From assembly GCA_029582165.1 (NCBI GenBank), contig CM055874.1:30960883-31024882 (forward strand): 64,000 bases of DNA, given 5' to 3'. The notes under the pieces were generated by a model, which was not told the DNA's origin, searched no databases, and saw only the letters and a list, made by a program, of their open reading frames with translations. Within the stretch, counting starts at the first letter, position 1. Each line of letters opens with the position of its first letter. The position numbers and the translations under genes are program-made. Shown here one piece after another: positions 11,601-23,600 of the stretch. The stretch is from Portulaca oleracea (lineage: Eukaryota; Streptophyta; Magnoliopsida; Caryophyllales; Portulacaceae).

Positions 11601-12533
11601 TATCCCATTGCCTGAGCTCTACTGTCCCGTCTGGATCACGCTCCCATGGTCTCCCATTATATATCCTATCATGCACATCTTCCTCATCATCACTCCTATC
11701 ATCAATTACATCATGCTTATCTACTAGTGACACATCAGAGTCATCACTCTCCTCTTCTTCAATACCAATGTTCACATCTTCATCACCATCCGATGAGGCA
11801 TCAGTTTCACTATCTTCAAAACTGTGATAATCATCATCACCATCAATATCACTATCACGACCAGTGGGGTGGTTCGATGGGGGTTATATGAGACATATGG
11901 CTGAGTAACTATGGGGTTAGAGGAACAAAAAGGTTGAGTGAGGAGAGGGTCACCATTGTTAACTACAATATCATCCCAATATTCATTACGGATATTATTC
12001 ACATTTCCCCCATCCTCATTGATCAAGTTACCCTCTACATCAGAATTCAGATTTGCACCCTCATCATTCACATTCTCCCCAACATCCTCCCCAACATTTA
12101 CATTCTCCCCAACATTCACATTGTCCCCAACATTTTGATCATTCACACTTTCGCCTTCATTCACTGTCACATTGGCCTCATTAACTTCATCTACGTTGTT
12201 ATCATCAAGCCTTTCAATACTTGCTTGTACCATGCTAATAGTCTTCCTCTCAACAACATGAAATTTAATCTCTTTTCTTCCATACCACATTTCTACCATT
12301 TTACTAAACTGTGCCTCATTATCTAAAGGTACCCTAGCCCTTGGTTTTTCAGGGGGATGCCCAACAACACCATAGAAGTCTGGTTTAGGATCGACCACTG
12401 GCAAGGCCAACAAACTCCTAACATCTCTATACAAATCAAGCAATCTATATCTGTCCAAGTCCTTTTTCCCCAAATCAATTGTGATGCCTTTGTACACCAA
12501 ATACACCATGAACATTGTATCATTCATCTGCAT
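8634..12533 (-). pseudogene. Decayed MuDR/MULE transposase
   Basis: MULE transposases cut and join element ends with a DDE/RNase H-fold domain. From the - strand ATG at 12533: an N-terminal region with DLGKKDLDRYRLLDLYRDV and acidic repeats; a MuDR DNA-binding region (about 11275-11700, QWDMFDDKKHFLEVMRDY); catalytic D1 in GVDGCHLKDPHKG (about 10850), D2 in FISDRGR (about 10680), CVVHFVRNF, and E in NFVESFNK (about 9570); a SWIM zinc finger CDCKYWQIKGVPCKHA (about 9270); AT-hook-like KGRPAKHR; and a CCHC knuckle CSYCGFTQHNKRGCP (about 8990). Introns are likely at about 11160-11277 and at 9863-10674. Lesions: frameshifts near 11880, 10798, 9490 and 8880, and a TAG at 9205-9207 after TYVSE. All motifs are present but no intact protein can be made. 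Confidence 0.88.
10281..10634. mobile_element. Foldback MITE in the MULE transposase intron
   Basis: About 120 bp at the left (10281-10400) is the inverted copy of about 10515-10634. Each arm contains three successive units built on GGTACCCTAACTTTT followed by A/T-rich spacers. The middle third is unrelated. It sits inside the intron at 9863-10674, so it need not disrupt the coding frame. Target-site duplication is not clear. Confidence 0.7.
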
Positions 12534-13267
12534 TTATGGTTGAATAACAATGAAAAAAAAAAAAGACAACACATTAGAATTCACAGAAATTATGGACTTT
12601 CATATAATAAAACCCTAATTTCGAACAACAGACGACATTTTCGCGACATATGACATGAAGCCCTAATTTGTTTTGTACAACACGTACTCTGTTTTGCTAC
12701 AACATGAAGCCCTAATTTTTTTTGCATAATTCGGAACTGTTGACACTAAACCGAAACCCTAAACCCAGAGTTCAACACAAAAACAACTATTTCTCGACAT
12801 ATTACACTAAATTATAACCTAACATTACTTTAAAAACTCAAAAAATTAAAATTTTGAAAATGTACCTTCAGATGCTGTCGACCGTTTCTTCGTCAATTCA
12901 CCCACTTCACTGGACGAAAGTTGTCGTTGAACTGTATAATCCTCCTTCACAAGTGTGAACTCACTGTTGCTTTATCTCTTGCCTTCGATACCCATCATTC
13001 AAGCCTTGATTTTTTAGGGTTTATGGAGGGAGGGAAGCAACAGGAGAAGTTTTGAAGAACAAGAGTTTGAGAGTAGGACGAGTATTTGCAATATTAAAGT
13101 TACTTTTTCCAGTTCCAGACAAAACAAGTAAAGGAGGGTCAGCAACATCTTTCCTTCTGAAATTAAAGGGCAATATGGTAATTTCACGTGGTTATTTACG
13201 GGTATTAATGTAATTTTTCATTTCCGATGACAAGTTACCGGATTCTAACACTAAAAATCACTTTCAC
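12534..13267 (-). other. 5' leader of the MULE transposase
   Basis: No gene is visible between the transposase ATG and the right TIR. The stretch has several ACCCTAA-like boxes at 12610-12765 and an A-rich character. It presumably contains the transposase promoter and leader. Confidence 0.35.
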
Positions 13268-13359
13268 TAAATGTCAGGTAGGGTGAAAATTATTTCCCAA
13301 ATGTCGGGCGTGCAAAAATTATTACCGCATATGTCAGGTAGGGTAAATGTAATTTACTC
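13268..13359. repeat. Right TIR of the MULE
   Basis: Inverted copy of 6212-6303, 92 bp, with only a few differences. Confidence 0.9.
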
Positions 13360-13369
13360 TCAAAATATT
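13360..13369. repeat. Right target-site duplication of the MULE
   Basis: TCAAAATATT, the partner of 6202-6211 with one mismatch. Confidence 0.8.
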
Positions 13370-15880
13370 ATATTTTATATTTTATAATTGTTAGTATATT
13401 CACATTTACTGACCAAACTAGTCCTTTAAAAAGAGATCTCGTTCATTAGTGTCCTAGTCTTGTGGAGACATCGAAATTTGCCATTGATTTTGTATATATC
13501 ATGAAGACATAATTTTATTTTCTAAGCATAGACTAGGCTCGTGCAGATAGCATAGCAAGTAGTGGAAATAAAAAATAAAAAATCGACTCACAAAATAAAA
13601 ATACCAAGAAACACAATTACATAAGGAACTCCAAAAAAAGTCCAAAAGACCACAAAACCACAAAAAGGTCTAACCCAGGGCGTAACCTGTCGGTTACACT
13701 TAGGCATAAAGACCTCTGAATCTTGTGAAAAATCAACGCAAGAGCACGGGACGACGAGCGTAACTGGCCGGTTATGCTAATATCAGATCATAACCCGTCG
13801 GTTACAAAAGCTCCAAACTGTAACATGTCTATTAACGCCGTACTATATTATTCCTACACGGACTCTGCCTTCGAGTGGAGGACGCGACTCAGGACTCTCA
13901 ACCCGCCTGTTACTGTACCAGTACACTGTAACAGGTTGGTTACAGTCTAGACCAAAACGAGACGTTCTGACACTCAGACGCAGCTGATGCATAATGAATC
14001 AAAACAAATCCATTATACACGAAATGAAAACGGATCGTTCACAAGTAATAACTTGTGATTGTTGATTTCTCAAAGAAACGCATGAAATGAACGACAATGG
14101 GATGAAACGAAAGGCTTTTGGACGAGAGTTCTATGGATTAAGACATGAATGACAATCAAGAGAAACAAAGACAAGCAACACGTACCAACAATGGTGATCA
14201 GTTCGTCGAAATGAAGAAATGTGATAGAATTGGCAATGGAAACCTCCTTGATTGATATAGACACACCACAATCAATTTGATATCCCACTCCTCCTTTGCA
14301 CTATCCAAGATTGCTCCCTCTTGGACTAGAAGAGAAGATTCGTCGAGTTCCCCTCAAGGAATTCGAATGCTAGCAACAAAGCTAAAACTAAAGCATGACA
14401 ACTTTAGAGAGAATTTTGTGTTTATTATTCAATAGAATGAGATGTGTTGTGTAGCACCCTAAGGGGTCTATTTATACTAGTTGGAGGCCCCCTTAGGCGT
14501 GTACAATTTCAAGAAAGAGGGGAAATCTAGCTTACATCATCAACTACATAAATGACATCATAAAGAAACAAGTAAACTAAACTAGATTACATTTGATGAT
14601 AACTCTCTCAATTCTTATCCAAATTTAAAGATTCTTGAGTCACTTGAAAGCTCTTGGATAGTAGATTAAATCATCTTTGGATGTCTTCCATAGTAGCTTT
14701 AAGGATCTTGAGATAGAGAGGAAATCATCAACCCTTCACTTGAGAAACAAGTTGGACGTGTATCAAGCATGATTGCTTCAAGCTCCTTGTAGATGATGTC
14801 TAACTTTTGATGCTCATGATGGAGATTTGAGACCCAATCTACATCAGCAGCAAAACGGAGTGCTTTAGACTATAATTTCGAATAACTCGAGTCTACGAGT
14901 TTAATTCAGATACAATTACTTTACCGTCGATTAATTCACAAACCAGGCCCTATAAATACGTACCCTCTATTTCCCACAGAGAAATCACCCTGTTTGTGTA
15001 AGGTTAGTATTTATTCATTCATATCATGTTATTATCTTCTACTATTTCAATTCAAAGCGTGATGTAATATCATGATGATTAATCCATGTTTAACATGTAA
15101 ATTACTCTACATTTGTTATCTTTTATTGCATTTCTTTATTTGCAAGTATAATAATTGAACTTATGAGATATTGTCATCCTCTTTCCTTTACCCTCTTTTG
15201 AATTAATGTTGACTTGAGTAGAGACCGTTTTTTGGATGGGCAAGCTACATGATCATTCTTTAGGCTTGTAATCTTATCCGCAAGGCAATCTTTGGTTTGC
15301 AAGCAGGAGTTACTTAATCAGTATGGTTTGTTAATTTGTCTTTAAAATTAACTGGCGACTCCTATCATTTATGGTTTAATTTAATTGATCTCTAATTAAG
15401 TTTCCTAATGTGAATTATCCTTACCCTTACTATTCCTTTAATACGTGATTGGATTGAGAAACATAAGAAGACAAAAATAAATGAAATATGAATCCGGCCA
15501 GCGTAATCGACCGGTTACACTAGCAATCCAGGTTTTGTCTACGACTTCAAGTGACGCTCAGAACTTTGGGTGCTCTCACTGTGATCGGCAAGTTACGCTG
15601 AGGGTGTCCATATTTTTTAGATCGTTGGCCTCCTCTTTCTTTATATGTTTCCTTACTTTTGCATATTATATTAGATAAATATTAAGATAGAGAAAATTAC
15701 TCCATGAGACTTTTCATAAATCATGTCTACTGTAATAAATGTTATTGTTTTATAATATTAGTAAGATAATATGCATAATTTAGAGATCAATTATATCATC
15801 TCAGGAATCATAAAAATGGCCAAATTCATCCTAAATTATCCCTTGTCCCTAAACTGATAAACTTAAGTATAAACTGCCTC
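13370..15880. other. Retroelement (LTR-like) debris without genes
   Basis: No coding region could be supported. Two LTR-promoter-like spots are present: a TATA box on - at about 14468-14481 (CTAGTATAAATAGACC) and one on + at about 14949-14958 (CCCTATAAATAC). A 16-bp palindromic motif of the form GTAAC-N6-GTTAC recurs at 13682, 13760, 13790, 13928 and 15503. The stretch is most likely one or two decayed LTRs or leaders of unknown family. Confidence 0.4.
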
Positions 15881-16170
15881 ATTCCAATTACCAGCGAAAT
15901 ACATAGGATACTTTTCGAAGTGAAGGCGAATCTGCAACCGTGATATGAGACAAAAAAAAAAAAAAGGAAAGAAAACAGGCGCAGAGGTAAATCAATTGGC
16001 AAACAAAAAAAAAAAATAGCAGGGGATATTTAATTAGTAGGACTGATGAAACCTAACCGTTGGATTCTCAAATTTTGTTGCATCAAACACTTGCTATTCA
16101 AGTCAAGTTAGTTGAAGTTGGGCACAAATTGTGCGTCAGAGTAGCCAACCTTCCCATCTCCATCTCTTCT

Positions 16171-16210
16171 ACCTTTCCTTCTCTCTCTCTCTCTCTCTGT
16201 CTCTCTCTCC
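16171..16210 (+). repeat. CT microsatellite in the IQD leader region
   Basis: An interrupted (CT)n run sits about 370 bp before the 5'UTR intron of the IQD gene. Pyrimidine-rich tracts of this kind are common near plant transcription starts. Confidence 0.75.
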
Positions 16211-16577
16211 GTAATCATGTACCCAAAAGAAAAGTTATAAAACCCACACTCACCCAACACAAAAGTGGGACAAAGCAGAAAGAAAAAGTTGCAATTTTCC
16301 CTCAACAACTTCTTCTCTTGTATTCCATTCAACATTTCCAGAGTGAGAAAGTTGGACCCAAAAAAAGCAGCACCCTCCAAAAAAAATAAATTTACTATTG
16401 CTAAATTGAAAGCCCACCATGAGAGAAAAGGAGAAATTGTACAGAAAATGTGAGGTGGGTTGAGAAGAGAAGAAATAATTCTTCCTCTTCTCTCTGTCTC
16501 CCCCTTTTCTCCCACCTTGAACAGCTTTCTGGGTACATTCTTTCATGTCTTTTCAAGGGATTTGAAGCTTAATTGAG

Positions 16578-17619
16578 GTATGATCAGTGGTAATCAAAGC
16601 TGGGATTTTGTTTGTTTTCGATAATCTTCGTGTTCTGCCACTTGGGTATGGTAAAGTTGAGACCTTTTTTGGGATCTGGGACGGTAGCGAATTTTGCAGA
16701 TTTTCATGCTTAAAAAATTGTTACTGTTTCTTCAACTAGCATGCTTTTGCTGAGCAAACCATTCTTCTTTTACATATTTGCTTGTATGGTTTACATATTC
16801 TTGGTGTTCTTTGGAATTATGTTTTTGTGGATATGGAAGTAAAAGTGTAGACTTGGATGATTTCTATCTTTTTGGGTGCGGGACTATGCTTAAATTTCCA
16901 GCCCCCTTTGCTCAAAGCTTCATTGTTTTGTCTGAATTTAGCTTCCTAGCTGTTATTTCTGAGATTTTGAGCATGGAATTGCTGGAAAGAGGAGATGATT
17001 CAAAGAAATTAAGTCCAAAATTCATCATATTGCTTGATCCATGATTTCAACTAACTTCTCTGTTTCAGTTATTATAGTTGTCTGTGAAATATGGCTCTTA
17101 GTTCTCCATTTTTATCTGACTTTACTCACAGTGAAATGTCAGGAACAGTGTGGATCTGGGATTAGACTCTGCCATTTTCAAGGATCCTTTTGGTCACTGT
17201 CATGATTTGAGTTCGTGCTATGTAGGTTGATATTGTATGCAGCAGTGACCTGAATTACTTCTGTTTTTGCATTTAAGAACTTAGAATTAAAGAATTTGTG
17301 GTTTCATGTATTTTTGATGATTTAAGTTTTGGGTTATACTGTTAGCTAGCTGTAGCAACATATCATTTTGATTGTCCTGTAGTAACCACAACCCCTCCCC
17401 CCCTCTCTGTCTTGTGTGCAGTAGGTAATTAACATAATCCCAATCTAGGCTTCAGTTGAAACAAACCATCTGCAATTCAATTTTAGGAACAAGGGTGCAT
17501 AGATACGATCACCCCACCTCATGGAGACCTTGCTGTTATCATGATGTCTGTGTTATTTGGTGTGGCTTTGTTTGTACATTTAGCTTTTTAATTTAGTTTT
17601 GTTTCCATTTGTTGTGCAG
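16578..17619 (+). other. 5'UTR intron of the IQD gene
   Basis: Donor GAG/GTATGA at 16577/16578 and acceptor TTGTGCAG ending at 17619 bracket a T-rich stretch with no coding signal. The coding ATG follows 28 bp after the acceptor. 5'UTR introns are frequent in IQD genes. Assignment is from splice-site appearance only. Confidence 0.6.
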
Positions 17620-17646
17620 AAAGAGAGTAAGAGTAATGTTAGCAAA

Positions 17647-20600
17647 ATGGGAAAGAAAGGAAGTTGGTTTTCAGCAATTAAGAAGGTCTTTGCACATGGT
17701 TCCAAGGAGAAAGTAGCTGATGTGAGTAAACTTCATGGCTTCGACGTTATTTTATTTATTTGTCATTTTCAAATGTGGTTGAGTGATGGGATCAAATCAA
17801 ACCAAGTTGCAGTCTTTGTGACAAAAATCCAGGAAAATATTATTGCATTCAGTTTGTAGGGAGCTGATGTCTGCATTTCACCTCTTTGGATGCTGACATT
17901 AGAACTTCTGATTCACATTTTTGCCCTTGAGTGACTTGGAAGATTTTATGTTTCAAAGTTTGTGGAGCAGTCGATACTCGTTTCTAAAAAGATTTAATCA
18001 CCTGATGATGTTATCACTGAATACTGAATAGGGAACGGAGAAGACAAGCTCGAAAGAAAAGAAGAAAAGAGGGCTGGGAAAGCTTAAACATGGTGATTCA
18101 TTCATTCCTCTTTTCAGAGAGCCAAGCAGCATCGAGAAAATACTCGGGGAGGTAGAAAGGGAAAACCAGCTATTCAATTTGAGACCTCTAACTCCTCCGG
18201 AGCAGCCAAATGCATTATCTCATGTAACCCCTCCTCCGCAAAGAAATGCTACATCTCTTAGGGCTATTGCATCCCCCAAAGGTAAAGCTCAAGCTCAAGC
18301 TCAAGCTCCAGGTCCTCCTCCTGGAGTAGCTTCCCCTTCTAGAGATGTACATCAACGCTCACCCCCCAGAACACCTTCTCCTCCACCCCAAAGGGCGGCA
18401 ACCCCTCCAATTCAAAGGGTGGCAAATCCACCACTCCAGAGGGTTTCTTCAGCCCCAGCTAATGCTGCTAGTTCTGTTAATGCAACCCCTGTCAATGGTG
18501 CTACTCAAGCTAAAGCTACTTCCCCAATATTTGTACGACGTCACAGACCTGAACCAACTTTGGCACAGCAGCATCTTTGTGCTACTAAGATCCAGGCTGC
18601 ATACAGAGGTTATGTGGTGTGTCTTCTGAACCACTTGTGTCATTTTCTGTTTTTACCTGTCAACATCTGGTTATTCCATTTCACAGTCTACCGGTCATTG
18701 GCAGAATTGCAGGCTACTTTAGCTAATTGTTTCATACTGTGCATTTAGACTTGCAAAGAATGAAGAAATCATCTAGGATGCCTAGTACCACTAGAGAATT
18801 TACCTATATATTGGATTGAACTCCAATGTCTCCTGGAGGTTGTGAACAATTGTAACATTGATTTCTCTGTTGAATGAATGGTGGTCTTTGTCTTTATCTT
18901 AAAAAAAAAACCTCCAATGTCTGCTAGTATTAAAACCAAGCCATCTTTTATAATTGTACTAAGAGCTAAGCATTTTCACTGAACTCTTCGGGAGGGGGGG
19001 GGGGAATGTGGGTTTGTCCATTTTCTGTACAGCAGAAAGAGTTGTTGGCCATTTAAGCAAAATGTTCTATCAATGTGTTCTTTACACCATTAGTTGTGAA
19101 GTAGGAGGCATATCGAGGACTAGGATACCCACCCCCCCAAACCAAAATAAATAAATAAATAAAAGAAATAAATTCTTTATTCGAGGCTGAATATTCAGCA
19201 ACAATTTGGCTTGGGCGGTTATGCTAGCAGCTTATCTGAAGGCATATATTGTGTTGTTGATATATGTCTGCAATGGTTTGCAATATGAAAAGAGGAAAAG
19301 CAATACCATATGTTGCCTTTAGTCACTTTGAGATGTGATGTGGATTTGGTTTTTGATGGGTTCAGGCAAGGAGGAGCGTGAAGACATTGAAAGGGCTGGT
19401 GCGGTTGCAAGGTGTAGTAAAGGGGCAGAGTGTGAAGCGACAAACAGCCAATGCATTGAAATGCATGCAGGTGCTAGTCCGTGTGCAGAATCAAATTCAG
19501 TCTCGAAGGATCCAGATGTTGGACAATCAGGCACAAGAGCGCCAGGTTTTGTACAAGAATGACAAGGACTTAGAGAGCGCATTTAGCAAGTGGATGGTGA
19601 GTTCTTTTCCTTTGTCTCTTCAAAGTGCAACATTAAATAAATATTCATGGGTTCTTTAGGTTTCAAACAGAGGAAATCAATATTGGATGTATTAGAAGTG
19701 TGTTGGTCTAATGTTTATGTTCGAACGGTCAATCACTAGAAGCCACATTCCGTGAAGCTTTAAAAGAATGAAGCCCAAAGCCAGTTGGCAGACACTTTCT
19801 GGGTGGTATGGGTACTTTATTGTGCCTTGTAGATTGATACTATGTAAAGATTTTTGAAGGATAACCAAATATATTAACTCCTATAACTAGACCCCTTGTA
19901 GGCATGCTACTGTGGTGGATATGGGTATGGATTAGGGTGGCTGATCGTGAATAACAATAATAATGACTTTGTGTCGGGCTCACAGGAGCATGTGGCCGAT
20001 GACAGTGAGTCAACATAGGAATCCTTGTAGTTTCACCTTATTACCCCATTGTTTTGCCTTACCGTGAACAAAAGTTTTGAAATTCATGACCGAGCCTGAG
20101 TCTGGGCAGTTCTGCTCTGGGCTGTTGTCTAAGGAAATCAGACTGTTGTCCTCTGCATCCTAAATCCGGACTACCCTCTTCCCTGCATGCCTATTTCCTA
20201 CAGGTTCATGTTTGGAGTATGTTTCTGAAAAATAGACAGGAACTAACAAAAATGAATAGATTTAAACAGAGCTGCCACTCATTTGTTTTAGCAAAACTTG
20301 CAAAAAACAAGTGGTTCTGTGGTTGTGAACCAAAAAATGGATCCAAGGTAAATGTACATTGTCAGGGATTGCTATTACACCTCCTACCTAAGTGGCCTAT
20401 ACTATATTGGCTTGCAAGTTTGGAAAGATGTCCCTGTATCATAAATCAAACATACAACGGAGTAGCAGTAGTAAGAACTTCCAAAAAACAACTAGAAGGT
20501 ACCCTTCATTTTGTGGAAGTTACTTTTTGGCCCCCATGTTTCTAGAATACATTTTAAGGGACCATATAATTTTAGTTAACAATTGTTAGGTGACAAATTC

Positions 20601-23600
20601 GGTGATTTAAGCATGTTTCTTGTGAATTTACGTGGACTACTTAAATGTCCATTTTTTGAGTGTTGACGTTCGTCGACAATAAACATTTTAACCAATTTGC
20701 CCCCAAAACCTCGCCAAAAACATTTTCAAATCACCAAACGCCTAACAATTGTTAACTTAAATTATAGGGTACCTTAAAAAGTAATTCTAGAAACATGAGT
20801 GCCTAAAAACAATTTTGACAAAATGAGGGGGTACCTTTCGGTCGTTTTTTGAAGAATGTTAGTAGCATTAATTTCAATAGCTTTATAATAAAATACGTGT
20901 ACATTGATTAAAGTGGGCGGAGGTTGTTCATAGCACATTACATTCTTAGTGAGAAAAATAAGCATAAAATATAAATAACCCAGAGGCTAGATGTACCTAT
21001 CTTACTAGGATCCTGTGATTGCAGTGGAATAATTCATAAATCTGTCCATGAAATTCTATACGATAGGGTTTTAGGAATCCGCATAGGACTACTTTAGGAA
21101 CTTATGTAAAAATAGGCTTTGAAAAATATCAGAAAATTGGAGTGACTTAATAAATTTTGGTTTGGCCAGACTTGGATAAAGTTTGACAGGACCTTTAGCT
21201 AGATCAAAGTTGATCTAGCATGGGAAATTCGGTCCGGACTTTCTGGAGTCTAACAAAGGTTGGGTAGAGTTCTGGGTGGGAAGAAGTGAAATCAGACCTC
21301 ACCAAAGTCATGCTTAACCTGGATTCTCAAGCTTCCTACCCCAAACCTCATTTTTTTCCTTTTATTTTAGTCTATGAAGCATAGACACTGATACGACATG
21401 ACACGGACACGCAGACATGTGACTTTTGAAAAGTTTTGGATACATGTATGGTGGACACGTAGAGATAAAAAAGATACTTATTCTACTACCAATTTATTAC
21501 TTCATGTTTTTAGCCTTGGAGATGGTTGCGCTTGAATGAAAGCAATAGCAAAATTTCCATTTTATGTGCATTCTACTACTATCAATCACAAAAGTCTATT
21601 TCTGTATGCAATCTCTATGGTTGATATGTGTTTGAGAACGTCCTAAAAGTGTGTTGATACCTGTTGCACACAGATATGTGAAGCCAACAAGAGTGTGCGT
21701 GCTTCTTAAATTTTAGTTCCACTAAATTTTCAGACCTCCTAATTTAATTGTCAGGTTTAAATGTTCATCATTAAATGTTCATCATAGGGGAAAAATATAA
21801 TTAAAAATAAGGATATGTTGTGTTGGATAATTTCAAGTGTATGTGTGATGCTAAGTTTGAGGCAAATTTATTAAGTAAAAATTTCATTAATAAGTTAACA
21901 TTGGGCTTAAGTTTAAGTTAGGTGGGCCTTTGGTGTTCAACCGACTCAATTTAGGGTGGATTTTGAGAAAAAAAGGAGTGACATGAGCCCTGTCTAGTCT
22001 GACACGGACCATGTCATAAGCCAGAAGCAAGATTTGGGAAGGTTTTCCCTGTCACGGGCCTTGTCAAGGTCAGCACGGATCGTGCCTGGGTTGACATGGG
22101 CGGTGTGCATGCCAACCGATGCCTTGTTTCAAGTTTTTGCTCGGATAGAGTTTTTGCTTGTTTCTTTCACTACATCCTTAATGAATAATAATCATCATTA
22201 TCATTATCATTATCATTATCACTATCATTATTGTCTAATTATCCATAATTAAGAGACACATCCCTTAATGGTCCTTATACATTCCAATGGTTGTCTACCC
22301 TACTTTAAGTGCCTCAAGGCCTATAAATAGGATGTGTCATGGCTCACGTTTAAGAAGATGTTGATTGATTCTCAGTCAAACCAAACACACTTCTCTAGTT
22401 TTGAACTTTAGCATTTCTAGAGTTATCATTGGAAGTCTGAAACTAAGTTCTTGCGAGTTTTCCGGATAGAGTTTTATCCTACAGGCTTTATGCGATTGAT
22501 CTAAAAATCTACAGAGAGTACCGCCTACTACTCTCTTGCCATACCCAGAAAATTCTCTTCCATGCTTGTTGTATATCCAACATATTGTGACATTTTTGTG
22601 TCTGCGGTTAGTCCCCACTTTGGGTGTGTGTGTGAGACGAAGGTCAAAATAGGTATTGAAGCTACAACATGAGGTCTGATAATCACTGCGACTTTCGGAT
22701 ATAATCTTCTTGTTTCCTACCAAGGAGCCAGGGTAGGGATATAATCTTCGTGTTTCCTACCAAGGAGCCAGGGTAACGACTTATCCGTAAAGTAGTTGCT
22801 TTAGCCTTTTCAAGGATTTCCTATGGATGCTTTGATCTATTTATTCTATTCAATGCCACTTACTCATCTTCTTATGCTAGTGTTGTCTTATCTTTGCATT
22901 TGATGCATTCTCTAGTTGAGTAAGCATGCCAGTGGGAAGGATAAGCAATTGTGGCGGTAATCTTGAGAAGAGCACTAGAAGAAGACGTATATGCAATTTT
23001 GTTTTGCTTACTTTACTACACAAATCATTAAATGCAAGGATCATACGGCGAGTAATTTACATTTTGCCTACTTGGGGTTTGCTATAATAATTTTTAGATA
23101 CCCATCTTTTGGAAACGATTTTTTACCCTAATGTCGCCGGAGCGGTAGGTTTACCCATTAGATTTTCTTATATTAGTTTTTCTTTGGATTTTCTGATGTA
23201 AACATAATTTTATAATGAACTAGATGGTTTTGTCCTCCATACACACCCATATTCCAGTGCCCAAAATGCTTCAAGCCTTCACTAAACACACCCAGAGATT
23301 TTAGTCACCAAATTGAGATTTTTCGCTTCCTAAAATGCTCACAAATTCACCCCAACATTCTCAACGTCCATGAGTGAACCACGAGTTTTGGCTAGGATTT
23401 TTGACCGGGGAAGAGTAAGTGCTGATTTCAGAGTAGACGGGGTCGAGATGAGTCACTAAACATTTGGGAAATTGAAGGTTTTTTCTTCCAAATTAACTTA
23501 AGGGGCGTAATTGTCTTTTAGTTTATACAAATAGGGTCAAATTCGTCTCGTGATGTACATACATGATACATCTGTGTAAAATTGTCTTTTCAATTTTCTG

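Larger units (their letters stand above)
6212..13359 (-). mobile_element. Mutator-like element (MULE) with 92-bp TIRs and 10-bp TSD
   Basis: Inverted termini at 6212-6303 and 13268-13359 agree at nearly every base and begin GAGTAAATTACAT. They are flanked by a 10-bp target duplication, one mismatch. Inside are a decayed MuDR-type transposase on - (8634-12533) and a short zinc-finger ORF on + (6948-7346), converging on a central non-coding stretch. At 7.1 kb, with long TIRs, a 9-11 bp-class TSD and a MULE transposase, this is a full-length but probably dead autonomous-type element. One foldback MITE (10281-10634) is inserted in a transposase intron. Confidence 0.92.

Noticed and set aside
11934..12326. 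Ile/His-rich frame on + opposite the transposase
   Set aside because: It is the antisense of the transposase's Asn/Val/Glu repeats (VNVGENVN-type).
16060..16546. Short frames across the IQD leader
   Set aside because: They span the CT tract and poly-purine leader on both strands and have no domain.
18179..18748. Open frame running past IQD exon 2
   Set aside because: It reads into intron 2 after the donor at 18617; the IQ67 domain continues only after splicing to 19366.
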